From the NCBI RefSeq assembly GCF_018294505.1, contig NC_057802.1:309649137-309713136 (forward strand): 64,000 bases of DNA. The letters are read 5' to 3'. Positions 11,971 through 23,040 of this stretch are shown here, piece after piece. This DNA is from Triticum aestivum (Eukaryota > Streptophyta > Magnoliopsida > Poales > Poaceae). A model generated the notes under the pieces. It was not told the DNA's origin and searched no databases. It was given only the letters and a program-made list of their open reading frames with translations. Numbering within the stretch: the stretch's first letter is position 1; each line of letters begins with the position of its first letter. A program made the position numbers and the translations under genes.

Positions 11971-14345
11971 TATTAAAGTGGCAGCTATTTTTCAAAATGC
12001 CTTTGTTGGCTGTCATTATTCGAGTGCGCCTTCTCTCAAAATGGACATGAAAAATACCACAGCATGTTGGGTGCCCTTCCATGATAGCATGCCAAGTTTC
12101 ATGAATGTCAGACGAGTTTTATATTTACTAGAATTTAAAAACAAAGTATCTCAACTTTTTGCCGGCAATCAACGATGCCCTGGTGTTTGAAATTCATTCC
12201 CATTTCTTGCATGGGACCTAAGCATGCACCCAAGGACACATATTTGATTTTTCAACCAATTTATATGCACTGGAGCATGTGCATGTAGTTCAAATTTGAA
12301 TTATGCACATAAATGCATTGAAAACTCAGTTAATGCATAAAAATGTCCAAATGAACCCCGAAAAATCGCAAAAATTGACACAACACTCCTGTTGTTCTAT
12401 GTTGACACGAGAAATTTTTTGAAAGCGATAAGTGGCAATGGATATCATTTCGTGCCCAAAGGTGGGACGTTCCCTATCGAAACCATCATGCTTGTTGTGA
12501 GAAGCTCGGGTTTGTGAGAAGCATATACCCAAACCTGCCCCAAATGGGGCAAATTTTTCACCACGGCATGTTGATGCCGCTCCATGATAGCATGCAAAGT
12601 TTCATGAATTTCAGACAAGTTATGGATTTACTAGAATTTAAAAACCAGGCATCTCAACGTTTTGCCAGCAATCAACGGTGCCCTGGTGTTTGAAATTCAT
12701 TCCCATTTCTTGCATGGGACCTAAGGCTTCACCGAAGGACAAAGATTTGATTTTTCAAGCAATTTATATGCACTGGAGCTTGTGCACGTAGTTCATATTT
12801 TAATTATGCACATAAATGCATTGAAAACTCAGTTAATACATAAAAATGTCCAAACGAACCCTGAAAAATCATAAAAATTGACAGAACACTCCTGTTGTTC
12901 GATGTTGACACGAGAAAAAATTTGAAATCAATAAGAGGCAATGGATATTGTTTCGTCCCCAAAGGTGGGACGTTCCCTATTGAAACCATCATGCTTGTTG
13001 TGAGAAGCTTATAGCAAACCTGCCCCAAATGGGACAATTTTTTTACCATGGCATGTTGATGTCGCTCCATGATACCATGACAAATTTCATGAATTTCAGA
13101 CGAATTTTGGATTTACTAGAATTTAAATACCAGGTATCTCAACATTTTGCCGTCAATCAACGGTGCCCTCGTGTTTGACATTCATTCCCATTTCTTGCAT
13201 GGGACTTAAGCATGCACCCAAGGACAAAGATTTGATTTTTCAACCAATTTATATGCACTGGAGCATGTGCATGTAGTTCAAATTTGAATTATGCACATAA
13301 ATGCATTGAAAACTCACTTAATGCATAAAATGTCCAAGCAAACCCCAAAAAATCACAAAAAATAACACAACACTCCTGTTGTTCTATGTTGACACGAGCA
13401 AAATTTTGAAAGCAATAAGAGGCAATGGATATCGTTTCATCCCCAAAGGTGGGGCGTTCCCTACCGAAACCATCATGCTTGTTGTGAGAAGCTCGGGTTT
13501 GTGAGAAGCATATACCCATACCTGCCTCAAATGGGACAAAAAATTTACCACGACATGTTGATGCCACTCCATGATAGCATGCCAAGTTTCATGAATTTCA
13601 TACTAGTTTTGGATTTACTAGAATTTAAAAACAAGGAATCTCAATGTTTGCGGCCGAGTGACGGTGGCAGGGTGTTTGACATTCATTCCCATTTCTTACA
13701 TGGGACCTAAGCATGCACCCAGGGGCAAATATTTGATTTTTCAACCAATTTATATGCACTGGAGCATGTGCATGTAGTTCAAATTTGAATTATGCACATA
13801 AATGCATTGAAAACTCACTTAATGCATAAAAATGTCCAAACGAACCCCGAAAAATCGCAAAAATAACACAACACTCCTGTTGTTCTATGTTGACACGAGA
13901 AAAATTTTGAAAGCAATAAGAGGCAATGGATATCGTTTCGTCCCCAAAGGTGGGGCATTCCCTACCAAAACTATCATGCTTGTTGTGAGAAGCTCTGGTT
14001 TGTGAAAAGCATATACCCAAACCTGCGCCAAATGGGACAAAACATTTACCACGGCATGTTGATGCCGATCCATGGTAGCATGCCGAGTTTCATGAATTTC
14101 AGACGAGTTTTGGATTTACTAGAATTTTAAAACAAGGTATCTCAATGTTTGCGGCCGAGTGATGGTGGTAGGGTGTTTGAAATTCATTCCCATTTCTTGC
14201 ATGGGACCTAAGCATTCACCAAGGACAAAGATTTGATTTTTCAACCAATTTATATGCACTAGAGCATGTGCATGTAGTTCAAATTTGAATTATGCACATA
14301 AATGCATTGAAAACTCACTTAATGCATAAAAATGTCCAAATGAAT
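11971..14345. repeat. Tandem array, ~500-bp unit, about five copies
   Basis: A landmark word (AACGRTGCCCTGGTGTTTGAAATTC or its variant GACGGTGGCAGGGTG) recurs at 12171, 12674, 13159, 13660 and 14160, giving spacings of 503, 485, 501 and ~500 bp. Other unit landmarks keep the same order in each copy: CATGTTGATGCCGCTCCATG, TTTCATGAATTTCAGACGAG, ATTTATATGCACTGGAGCATG, CACTCCTGTTGTTC and CATCATGCTTGTTGTGAGAAG. The last copy is cut near 14343. Minus-strand ORFs of 60-100 codons recur in each unit but carry no recognisable domain. Confidence 0.9.
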
Positions 14346-15002
14346 AATTCCAATTCTTTTAGGACACACATATAGTTGCATGTTCACTGCAGATAAAAGG
14401 TCTAGCAATTCAAACACCGTCCATGGCCTTTGTGACCCCAATATGTAATTCAAATCAAGACGAAAAATCAAGTAGATCCCACACAGTTTATTATAACCAA
14501 CCGTGTGAGATGCAACACAAAATATCTTGGAGCACCGTCGGAGTATAGTACGCGTACGGCTTACGCGAGAAGGTGCGACGGCTACAGTCCACAGCCCGCT
14601 CTGAATAAGGGACCGTGTATAATGACACTTTGCGCGCTAGTTTTTTCGCTGAAGCGATTCCAAATTTTCGGCTTCCGCGGAAACATGTACCTCCCCACCC
14701 CCCCCCCTTACCAAAAGCCACATTTCCCCTCTTTCCGCCTTCCTTTCCAAGTTGAAACCTTCACTCCTTGCTTGCAGCGCCGCCTCCTCACCGGCGACCC
14801 TCCTTCACACTGCTCAGCCTCGCCTATCCAGGCAGGTAATCCACACCCGACCCCCATCCTCCTCCTCCTTCCACATCCCACATGCCCCAACCGCCGGTGC
14901 AAGCGCGACACCTTCCACCCAAATCACCGACCCCTCCACCAAATAAGCGCCGGCCTAAGCCATGGTGCACGTAGTATAGCCAGGATCTCAAGGAGCATTT
15001 GG
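14346..15002. other. CACTA interior upstream of the B3-like remnant
   Basis: Unique sequence follows the array: a stretch around 14500 with CCGTGTGAGATGCAACACAAA (like the subterminal vocabulary), then a C-run at 14698-14707 and pyrimidine-rich sequence to about 14900 that looks like a promoter or 5' UTR. Overlapping ORFs (14505-15152 and others) are in several frames with proline/arginine-rich composition, and I do not regard them as genes. Confidence 0.35.
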
Positions 15003-16335
15003 CAGCGGAGAAGGAAATCGCGGCCGCACACGCTGATGAGGTCGCGATGGCTGCCATTCGTGCTGACCCCTAGATCTTGGAGGAGCACCTCGTCATCGAG
15101 GCCACCATTGACGCCTCGCGCACTGATGCCGCGACGCAGTTGGCTGCTTTAAACGACAGTTCGTGGCGTTTTCTCGAGGCCACCGCCGGTGCCTTCGACA
15201 AAGACTACGAGGTGTTTTCTCAGCGTGCACGTGCTTACCTCATCTCGAGAGCCAGCAGGTTGGTGCCCAGAGCGGCTCAGGAAACTCACCACTACAACGA
15301 GGGCACCCACGATGCGGAGGCCTCACCCTCTTCCATGTCCAAGGAGCCAATCTTCATCGATATCTCCAACAATGAGGAATAGCTTGTCTTATTAGCTCAC
15401 TATAAGGACCCATGTTCAGTTTGCTAGCTACTGCCTTTCCTTAACAAATTCTAGTGAATTGTGCTATCTACTTTTACCATGCAATCTTTTGCTATAGTGT
15501 ATATGTTCTATATGTCATGCAATGTGGTGTTCAGTTAACTGCTTGGTTCAATTCTTCAAGGTGCAATATTTCCAAGTTGTTAAGCATGCTTGGTTTGGTT
15601 AACTGTCTGATCTTCTATTACGAGTATGTCATATTGTGCAATGTGGTGCTCACTTAACGTTTGGTTCATTTGTTGTGGTGTTTAGTTAACTGCTTGGTTA
15701 AATTCTGCAATGCGATGTTCAATTGTTGTGGCTGCATTCTATTATTGTATACCATGTGAGGAATAAATCGAATTTGGCTGCACTTAATACATGAGAAACA
15801 TATACAAGTGCTATATTTCCTAGTTCTTAATCATCCTTGGTTTGGATAAATGGGTTTTCCATGTGGCTTGAATTAATCTGATGAATCTGCAATGTGCTTA
15901 TTTTCCATCAACATATTTTACTGATAGCATGCGAACCCTTACTTAACCTGATGACTAACTACCTTATATGTGTTGCAGGGAAACAATGGGAAGCACCGAG
16001 GTTTACAAGATGGTACTAACTATTATACCTTGCCTTTTTATTCCTTTGCCCCATTTCCAATATAGAGAAGATATTTATGCACATCCTTCTTTCCAGGGTT
16101 CACTGATGATTACCTCTCAAACCACCTCTGTGGTCAGGAGGCGAGGAAAGTTTTCATAGAACACCCACGTTTCAATATTTAAGTGTTCCTGAGGAGGTCG
16201 AAGGATGGACGGTCAATCATCCACAGGCACTGGCCTAAAGTTGCAAAGACCTTCAACATGAATGAAGGCTCAATATTCGCCTTCCGCTTCAGCAGTTCTC
16301 CAGATGAGATGCATCTCTCTATGTACCGTCTATGA
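15003..16335 (+). pseudogene. B3-like DNA-binding gene remnant in the CACTA element
   Basis: Exon 1 region about 15003-15382: an alanine/glutamate-rich helical frame (EEHLVIEATIDASRTDAA) with an in-frame TAG at 15072-15074 just before it. Exon 2 is 15979-16012 (acceptor TTGCAG, donor ATG|GTACTA). Exon 3 is 16097-16335 (acceptor TTTCCAG). Exons 2 and 3 join in phase (GAT G|GG TTC). Exon 3 has a C-terminal B3-like pattern: GFTDDYLSNHLCG, HRHWPKV, NMNEGSIFAFRFSS and a final MYRL. Plant B3 domains bind DNA in transcription factors, and the W-x-K and EG-FAFR pattern is what suggests the family. An in-frame TAA at 16180-16182 breaks exon 3. How exon 1 joins exon 2 is unclear. Alternative: an uncharacterised grass protein family related to B3. 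Confidence 0.5.
15383..15978 (+). other. Probable intron of the B3-like remnant
   Basis: T-rich, no coding signal, ending TATGTGTTGCAG|GG. It contains short duplicated words (GTGGTGTTCAGTTAACTGCTTGGTT recurs near 15520 and 15675). I see nothing else in it. Confidence 0.5.
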
Positions 16336-16579
16336 TACTAATTTCAAAAGGTTCTAGATGTTGCATGTGAAACTTGCTGCTGGTGCAGTTGTGTAATGGG
16401 GTAGCTGAGTGTCGAAGCTATATCATGTTGTACTCCGGTGTATTTCAATTATGAAATCCTGCTTCCTTAATATGGAAATGGAATATATTATGTGCTTAAA
16501 ATGAATGTCAATTAGATTAGTAAATGGATTATTAATAATAGGGCAATTAGCCAGCTAATTGGCCAATTAGCTTGTTAAT

Positions 16580-17043
16580 TGGGTTTTCCTATTGCAAACA
16601 GTTATTGAGAAAACACCGTGGGCGATGACCTCAGGCAACGCACACAGTTTCTAGGAATAAACCATGTTGGATGAATGAACAATCACACACGACATTCTCT
16701 TGAAAACTGTTTGCGTTACGCCACCTTGTGCAAACATTTTCCTTGGAGTGACTGTGTGTGATGTATATACGAACGGAAACGTTTAGCGGTGACTGACTGT
16801 GTGGGATGTACTTCTGACCGGAAATGATTTCGCCTGTATAATTGTATTTTTTTAGCACTACTTTACGTATTTCTGTATTTGAGTGCTTGCCGGTCGCACA
16901 CGACCTCATTTTGCCGAGCGTGTGTGCCAGGAGGGCATATCCCCGACGGTTTCTGGGTCGTGTGGGAAGGACCCCACTATCGCCCACACTCACTAGGTGA
17001 CGGTTCCGAACGCCGTCGCGGAATGGGGTTAAAAACCGTTTGT
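16580..17043. repeat. CACTA subterminal repeats, right side
   Basis: Recurring words match the left end in style: AAAACTGTTTGCGTTACGCC, GACTGTGTGTGATGTA, GACTGTGTGGGATGTA, CGCACACGACC and AAAAACCGTTTGTATAGCACC. Short ORFs here (16631-17050 minus, 16879-17160 plus) are by-products of the repeats. Confidence 0.65.
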
Positions 17044-17065
17044 ATAGCACCGACGTGTACTAGTC
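17044..17065 (-). repeat. CACTA right terminal inverted repeat
   Basis: It ends GTGTACTAGTC and is followed by the TSD TGT (17066-17068). The final base is C where the consensus would be G. Confidence 0.7.
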
Positions 17066-17085
17066 TGTCCCAAAGAGAAGGAGGC
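17066..17085 (+). pseudogene. gag: 20-bp island of host gag between two insertions
   Basis: TGTCCCAAAGAGAAGGAGGC continues the zinc-knuckle frame interrupted at 9039 (final Cys codon, then P-K-E-K-E). The first three bases are the CACTA TSD and the last five (GAGGC, 17081-17085) are the TSD of the Retand-type element. The frame resumes after 26492. Confidence 0.85.
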
Positions 17086-18003
17086 TGTCGGATTTCGCGT
17101 TCCGGCAAAACCCTTGAGGTTCGAACACCGGGGTGCGCACGAAGATCTCTCCCTATCTAATCATGCCCTCACCCTCGCCGCGATCTCAAAGCCTAGCTCG
17201 AAGAACCCACAACACAAGAGACACGAGATTTATACTGGTCCGGGCCACCGTTGTGGTTTAATACCCTACTCAAGTGTGGTGTGGTGGATTGCCTCCTGGG
17301 CTGAAACAGTACAAGGGAAGAACAACCTCCTAAGGAGAGGTGTTCTTGTGCTTGGTGAGTGTGAGGATGGAATGGATCTAGTCCAAGATGAGTTTGTGTG
17401 GTTGAGGATGATCTGAATCCGTCCTCTCCTACTGTGGTGGCTAGTCCTATTTATAGAGGCCCTGGTCCTCTCCCCAAATATTGAACGGGAAGGGAGCCAA
17501 CAACGGCCAAATTCGAAGGGAGACAACTAGTACGAGTTATCCTTACAAAGGGTGGTCTTCGCTTGCCAAAGGCTCTGGTGGTGACGCTGTCTTGGGCTCC
17601 ACGGTGACCTCCGTCTTGCCGTCCTGCTGGTCTTGGTCTCGTTGCACCGATATGGAAACCTTTGCCTGATGCCTCAGGACTCCTTGCCTGCGCTTGCCCC
17701 TTTAGCACCAAAGAGGAAACGAGGACACTGGGCATGCTAGCGCCCGCCTAGCTCCAGTCGTCATGGCTTGCGTCACAGGAACCTCGCGAGGTGTCCCTTG
17801 CCTTGATCTCTCCGCCCCTCGCGAGCCAACCTGGTAAGGTCGCTCCTGAGGTGGTCTTGTGTTGCCCGCCTCGCGAGGCTTGGCCCCTCGCAAGGGTCTT
17901 GAGTGTTTGCTGGTGAAGATAGGCCGTACAGGGCTGCTAGTGGAGCCACGCCGTTGGCCGCAGGCAGGCAAGTCTGGGGACCCCCATTCCCAGGACGCCG
18001 ACA
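17086..18003 (-). repeat. 3' LTR of the Retand-type element
   Basis: 918 bp, TGTCGG...CCGACA on the plus strand, near-identical to 25570-26492. A TATA box on the minus strand (CTATAAATAGG) lies at 17446-17456. Confidence 0.9.
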
Positions 18004-18016
18004 GTAGCCCCCGGGC
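18004..18016 (-). other. Polypurine tract of the Retand-type element
   Basis: On the minus strand CCCGGGGGCTAC immediately precedes the LTR start TGTCGGCG. This G-run plus CTAC is the usual position and form of the plus-strand primer in grass Tat-lineage elements. Confidence 0.7.
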
Positions 18017-18296
18017 GCAAGGCGCACTCGGACTTGGCTTCGAGGCGAAGCCAAAGGGCATGTGTGGAGCGCCGCGAGCCCCAACAGCCTGCGGCCTTGG
18101 TCGACGCGTGGTGATTGATTGGACGTGGGCGTCTCTGCTTCCCCACGCTGCCTCGGCAACTGCCCGTCTGACAAAAGGCTGGCACGGGCTACGCTTGCCT
18201 TCATTGCTTTCCTTCGCCTTGCTCCAGATCCCCTTTCTCGCTCCTTGCTTCCGAAATCTCCAGATCTGCTTCAATCCCCTTCCGAGCTTTCGACCA

Positions 18297-20967
18297 ATGG
18301 CGCCCCGAAAGGCCAAGGCTTCTGTGCCGCCTGCTTGGTACGAGCCGGCTCTAGACACGCCCAACGTCTCGGAGAAGAACCTCGCCGCCACGCGCCTGCT
18401 GACGGCGGGGGAGAGCAATGAGAATGGGAAGACCAAGCTTCGTGCCGGCTCCGCCGAGCCGGAGGCCCAGGGGAGCACCTTCTACCCCTTCTTTATGAGC
18501 AGCGTCGTCGCGGGCCTGGTTCCCCCTTTCTCCGACTTCTTCTATGTCGTCCTCCGCCATTACATGTTGCAGGTCCTTCATCTCCATCCCAACTCCATTC
18601 TTCTCTTGTCAATCTTCGCTTTCTACTGTGAGGCGTATGTCAGTGTGATGCCGTCCGTGGCTCTGCTGCGCCACTTCTTCTTCCTCCGCATCAACGACGG
18701 TCATACCTCTGTGTGCGCCAACTTCATCGCGGCCGGCAAGGCCAATGCGATCTCGAAGGCTCGGAAGAAGGCCGACGGCTTTAGGAGCAAGTGGGTCATG
18801 ATGGACGCCAAGTGCGTCCACCCACGCTTGAGGCTACCAACGGAGATGCCCCAGTCCGACGAGGGGTGGTCTTGCGCCAAGCTTACTGATGACCGGGCGA
18901 AGCCTGTGCTGGAGAAGATGACTGCCAACCTGAATCCGGGCAACGCGAAGGCGGCAAAGCTTACGGGGGCATGCTCCTGAGGGAATTCATGATGCTGCGC
19001 GTGGCCCCGCTCCAAGCGCACTCGCGTCCCTTGTGGACGCTTGAGGGCGCTGAAGATAAGCTCCGCTTGAATCCGGCGGCCTTATCTGACGAAGAGCTGG
19101 CCGCGGCTCTCCGCCTCTTGGTTGGAGATGACCAGGAGTACCCACCGAGTGCCTTCGTTCCTCTGTTCATTCACGAGGATGGGGCACAAGTCACGGCCGC
19201 CATGCCCACCTTTGACGGGCGCGGGCTGGTACCGCCGGCGCCTACTGGGGTCCCGGTGGTGACGACACCGGTGGACGTGTCTTCAGGCGATTCCCACAGG
19301 GAGGGGGAAGAGGAGGAAGACGAGGAGCGCGACTCGAAGGTGACCCCTGAGGGGATGGGGGAGACCTCCCCCTTGCGCAAGGCCAACATCCTCCACACCC
19401 TGTCTGACGACGACGACGAGGCCGATGTCCTCCAGAGGGGGGAGCCGCCCGTGATCCTGACGAGGGCAGGTCGGCACTGATCTCCCGAGATGACGCTCCT
19501 GCTCTAGCGCCGCTTGGGGCTGCTTCTGGCCCATCTGCCGCCCCTCCTTCTGATCCTGGAGCCCGCGCACCCGTGCGCCCGCGCCCCAGGCTGCGAGGCT
19601 CTCAGGTTTCAAGCTTATGAAATGGAGGGACTACGCCGCAGTAGACCAGTAAGTGCTCTTGTCCTGTTTTGTTCTTGCTTAAGCCGCTGATCCTTGACGC
19701 TACTCCGTTGTGCAATTAGGCTGATGCCCACGGCGAAGAAGAGGAGGGAGGAAGCGGTGGTGCTGCCCGGGACCAATTTGCCTGCTGCGGCTGCGTCTCC
19801 CTCCGTGGAGAAGGGTAGCATCGGCGCTCATGCCTCTCCGGCTCGATCATCCTCGTGAGGCCCGGGGGAGCATCCTCGGGAGGAGTCAGCCCCCATGGCC
19901 CCGCTGGCTTCGGAGGCACCGGTGTCCGGTTCAGCTGCTGAGGTCCCCAAAGCTCAGGAGCCCCCAGTCTCTCAGTCTGTGGTGACAATGCCGCCTCCTT
20001 CTCCTCCTGCTGCACCGCTGATTCCAGGTCCTTCCGCCTCCCCTGACGTCTTGGAGCGCGCTCTTTATGAGATGACCCGGCTGCGAGAAGATCTTCAGGG
20101 CGCCGACCCCCACCTGGTAGTTGGGCGCCTGGAGCTGGTCTCTGGCTGGCTTCATTCTGACGTGTCCGTTTGGGCGGCGCTGAGCCAGGCCGCGGCAACC
20201 TCCGAGAAGGAGAAGCAGGCCGTCGCCCAAGCAGAAGCCACTCGCGAGGTGGCGCTGAAGGATGTCGAGGCCGCCTAGGATCGCTGCCGGGTGCTGGAGG
20301 CCGAGCTGAAGACCCAGCGCAACGAGCGTGCGGAAGAAGCCGTAGCCGCAAGGCGGAGGAGGAGAAGATGAAGGCCCTGGAGGACGCCATCAAGGGTCGC
20401 GACGCTGAGCTGGATGAGTTGGCGAAAGCGCAGGCCGCGGAACGCAGCCGGCTGAAGAACCTGGAGTAGAAGGTGGAGGTGGAGAAGGCTGATCTTGACG
20501 CCAAGGCGAAGGTCCTTGCTGAGGACCACGAGGCTTTCAAGCTCCTCGAGGTGAGGTCTCGGATGGCGCTGTGGTCGCTCTACGAGAAGGGATTGGAGCA
20601 GCCGCTGGCCGCCATCAATGAGGGCCCCGCCCAGCTGCTTCCTTATCTGGTTGATGCGCTTGAGGACGTCGTGAGCGGTATCGGCCCCATGGCAGAGGGG
20701 GAAGCCCGCGTCCTTTCCTCAGCCGCGCTGACGCGCGTCTTCAGCCATCTCCATCTTCGCGATCCCGCCGCCCGCCTTGACAAGCTGCTGGAGCCTGTGG
20801 ACGACGAGCACTACGTAGCCGCTGCCGCAGCCGTGAAGGGTCAGGTGGAGGCCCTGCTGAAGAAGTTCCGCGCCTTCGCTCCCGCGCCTTCGACCGGCGG
20901 TGCAGGTGAAGGCGACGCCACCAAGGAAGGAGCATCCCTTGCGGGCGACGGCGGTGTCCAGGGATGA
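18297..20967 (+). pseudogene. Antisense extra ORF of the Retand-type element (gypsy-type transposon domain)
   Basis: This gene runs opposite to gag/pol between the pol remnant and the 3' LTR. From ATG at 18297 it encodes a lysine/alanine-rich start, then the conserved plant 'putative gypsy type transposon' domain (about residues 75-130: FSDFFYVVLRHY, HLHPNSILLLSIFAFYCEAYV). Downstream come acidic, proline-rich and coiled-coil stretches (TSEKEKQAVAQAEATREVAL; residues coded 20160-20560) and a C-terminal helical part ending with TGA at 20965-20967. The frame shifts near 18960, and a TAG interrupts it at 20276-20278, so it is broken. A 71-nt intron is likely at 19649-19719. Tat-lineage elements in plants are known to carry such antisense ORFs; the function is unknown. 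The open frame upstream of 18297 is LTR/PPT sequence, so ATG 18297 is preferred. Confidence 0.75.
19649..19719 (+). other. Probable short intron in the antisense ORF
   Basis: Donor CA|GTAAGTGC and acceptor TGCAATTAG|G bracket 71 nt of T-rich sequence containing TTGTTCTTGCTTAAG. It separates two proline-rich coding parts. Inferred from splice consensus only. Confidence 0.5.
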
Positions 20968-21113
20968 CTTGCTTGCGGCTCGTTCCCTATTTAAACTCCT
21001 GCAACATGTATCATGCCTCGTGGAGGCGTTTAAACTTGCGGTTGGTATTGGAGAACGACATGTCTTGTAATATTTTCTTTGAGATTTTGCGACTTCCTTC
21101 CCATTTGCTTTAC

Positions 21114-21445
21114 GTTCTACGTCAGTAGAGCACGACCCCGCGCATACCTCAGCCATCGTTGGGTCATCCGGATCACCAGGACGAGACCAAGGAGTGAGGG
21201 GCTACGTGGCCTGTTAGGCTCCTGAGTCCCGATGCTCAGGAGTCCCCCTTGACGCGCAAACAGCTTATGGAAAGGAGATGCAGGGGTAGGTCTAGTGTTC
21301 TACGTCAGTAGGGCCCGACCCCGCACATACCTCAACCGCCGTTGGGTCGTCGGAATCACCAAGACGAGACCAAGGAGTGAGGGGCCACGTGGCCAGTTAG
21401 GCTCCTGAGTCGCGATGGAGTCCCCCTTGACGCTCAAACGACCTT
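21114..21445. repeat. Two tandem copies of a ~184-bp unit
   Basis: GTTCTACGTCAGTAG begins copies at about 21114 and 21297. Both continue with GACCCCGC-CATACCTCA, CGTTGGGTC, AAGGAGTGAGGGGC, TTAGGCTCCTGAGTC and GTCCCCCTTGACGC. Confidence 0.8.
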
Positions 21446-22255
21446 CATACCTTTGCCCTCGCCGAGGCTCGGCTCGGGAGGGGCGCGCGACGACCAGGTC
21501 CGGGGGACCTGGCTGGGTGGCGTACGCTTGGGCGTGACCCGAGCGCATCCCCCATGCCCAGCCCCCTCGTGCAACTCTCCCGAGGGGAGGTGTTGCGATG
21601 AGGCCAGACACTGAGCTCAAGGGCTCCCTAAGGTTGATACGGTTGTGAGGCCGCCCTCAGTTGTTTATCACAAGTGTGGAGCATAGCGCTTCCGCACTTG
21701 CATGGGCATAGCTACTCCTCGGCAGTGTCGACGGCCAGCGCGGAGGATGGTGCTTCCACTGGTACGTGGGAGGGGACTCCCTACTGCGGAGAGCCCTCGG
21801 GGCGTGTACAGCCCCGCCCTGACACATGGCTTGCACGACAAGGCTAGACGAGGTGTGTCTGGGCACTCGTGGGCCAGTGCGGGACCCACGAGGCCCTACC
21901 TCAAGGCGGGTTGCGCCTGGTCTTGGTTCTTGATGGCTGCGGTGTTCCTGTGAGATGGTTAGGAAACCTGCGCTGAATGAATTTCCTGAGGTTATCGCAC
22001 GAGAAGGCCAAGCACCAACGACCCCAGGAGGTGACGTGAATGGGGCCGGCCCGCCAGATAGAGCTCAGCCATCGGATTTATCGACGCTGCAGGGACGGGC
22101 CCGAGCACAGACGCCGTACCTAGCCTTCTTATGCGAAGGATCCTGAAGAAAGACGATCGGCGCGCGGATCCCATGACGGGTGACAATCAAGCAGGTGATA
22201 ACCATAGACAGATTATGCATGGAAAGCAAGCGGGATTAGGTAAACGCAAAAACGA

Positions 22256-22432
22256 TACATGCCACTGGGTTGGACCCGAGTGGCTTGGGATGATGCAGCC
22301 CGAGGGGCGCCCCCAGCAGAGTAAGCTAAAGATGTAAAAGGATACCTGCCACAGGGACAGACCCACGCGGCCTGGGAATGATGCAGCCCGAGGGGCGCTC
22401 CCAGCTACATGAACTCGGAAGATGTCACCTGG
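22256..22432. repeat. Two tandem copies of a ~91-bp unit
   Basis: ATACATGCCAC/ATACCTGCCAC, then GGGATGATGCAGCCCGAGGG or GGAATGATGCAGCCCGAGGG, then GCGC(C/T)CCCAGC occur twice in a row. Confidence 0.7.
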
Positions 22433-22539
22433 TTCCATTGTCGAAGGGATGTTGGGGTAGCTGAAGATGCGTGGTGAAGGGGTTGCTCCTCACGAGCCAC
22501 CGGGGCCCTAAGCCTCAGGAGGCTCTGGGGGTCTAGGCG

Positions 22540-23040
22540 GTTTCTTGAGGACCATCTCCATCTCCGCCAGGACTGCGTGATGTCTGGCCTCCTGAGCCGC
22601 CAGGACGCTCCACAGGTTGCGTTGGAAGGTGGACGCCATGCTCGGCAGGCCAAATGGCATGCGAACCTAGCTGTGAGGCGGGCCCTCGCAACGTCCCATG
22701 CGCGAAGGCAAGAAAAGCTCCTGAGATGCGGCTATGTTGAGCCTTGGATGTCGACGCAGACGCGCAGCCCGCCATCCTCGCCTGGATGGGGAGCCGCGCC
22801 AGGTGAGCGGCGATCGCCGCGCATGGCTCTTGCATCCTACAGTTCCTGAGTGGTCTTGGCAATGAACTCCTGAGCGCTAGGCGCCCCTTGTCTGGTGTCC
22901 TCTTGAGGGAAACGTTCCACAAAGCACGCCTCCATGTGGTTCCCGAGCGCCTCCCTCGTGACGTTGGCGAGGTCTGAGCCCCTCCAAAAGAGAGCCCTCG
23001 AGCCCTGCCTGAGGAGGGCACCGGGCGTGCCTTCCTATGC
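22540..23040 (-). pseudogene. pol: Reverse transcriptase remnant of the Retand-type element
   Basis: On the minus strand broken frames show an RT trace: a V-C-V-D-like segment near 22770, then RMPFGLPSMASTFQR near 22625-22665 (RT finger motif MPFGL plus TFQR). The catalytic Y-x-D-D block and everything beyond is missing. Frames change several times. This is a deletion relic, not an enzyme. Confidence 0.55.

Larger units (their letters stand above)
9040..17065. mobile_element. CACTA transposon with captured genes (8.0 kb)
   Basis: The left end is CACTACTGCAGGATGCTGCTA. The right end read inward is GACTAGTACACGTCGGTGCTA, agreeing at about two thirds of positions, with the last base changed from the CACTA consensus. 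The trinucleotide TGT lies on both sides (9037-9039 and 17066-17068), the 3-bp TSD expected of this superfamily. Removing 9040-17065 plus one TSD restores an open zinc-knuckle reading frame in the host gag, which independently confirms both ends. No transposase was seen, so it is non-autonomous. Inside, in order: subterminal repeats, an F-box/FBD gene (minus), a ~500-bp tandem array, a B3-like gene remnant (plus), and subterminal repeats. Confidence 0.85.
20968..22530. other. Non-coding middle of the Retand-type element
   Basis: No convincing coding sequence. It holds two local tandem duplications (listed separately) and GC-rich sequence. The RNase H and integrase coding regions expected here on the minus strand are absent. 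Confidence 0.55.

Noticed and set aside
14505..15152. 215-codon ORF upstream of the B3-like remnant
   Set aside because: Pro/Arg/Ser-biased, overlapped by other open frames, no domain; the downstream frame with helical sequence is different.
17859..18296. N-terminal extension of the antisense ORF upstream of ATG 18297
   Set aside because: It reads through the 3' LTR end and polypurine tract; the conserved protein starts at 18297.
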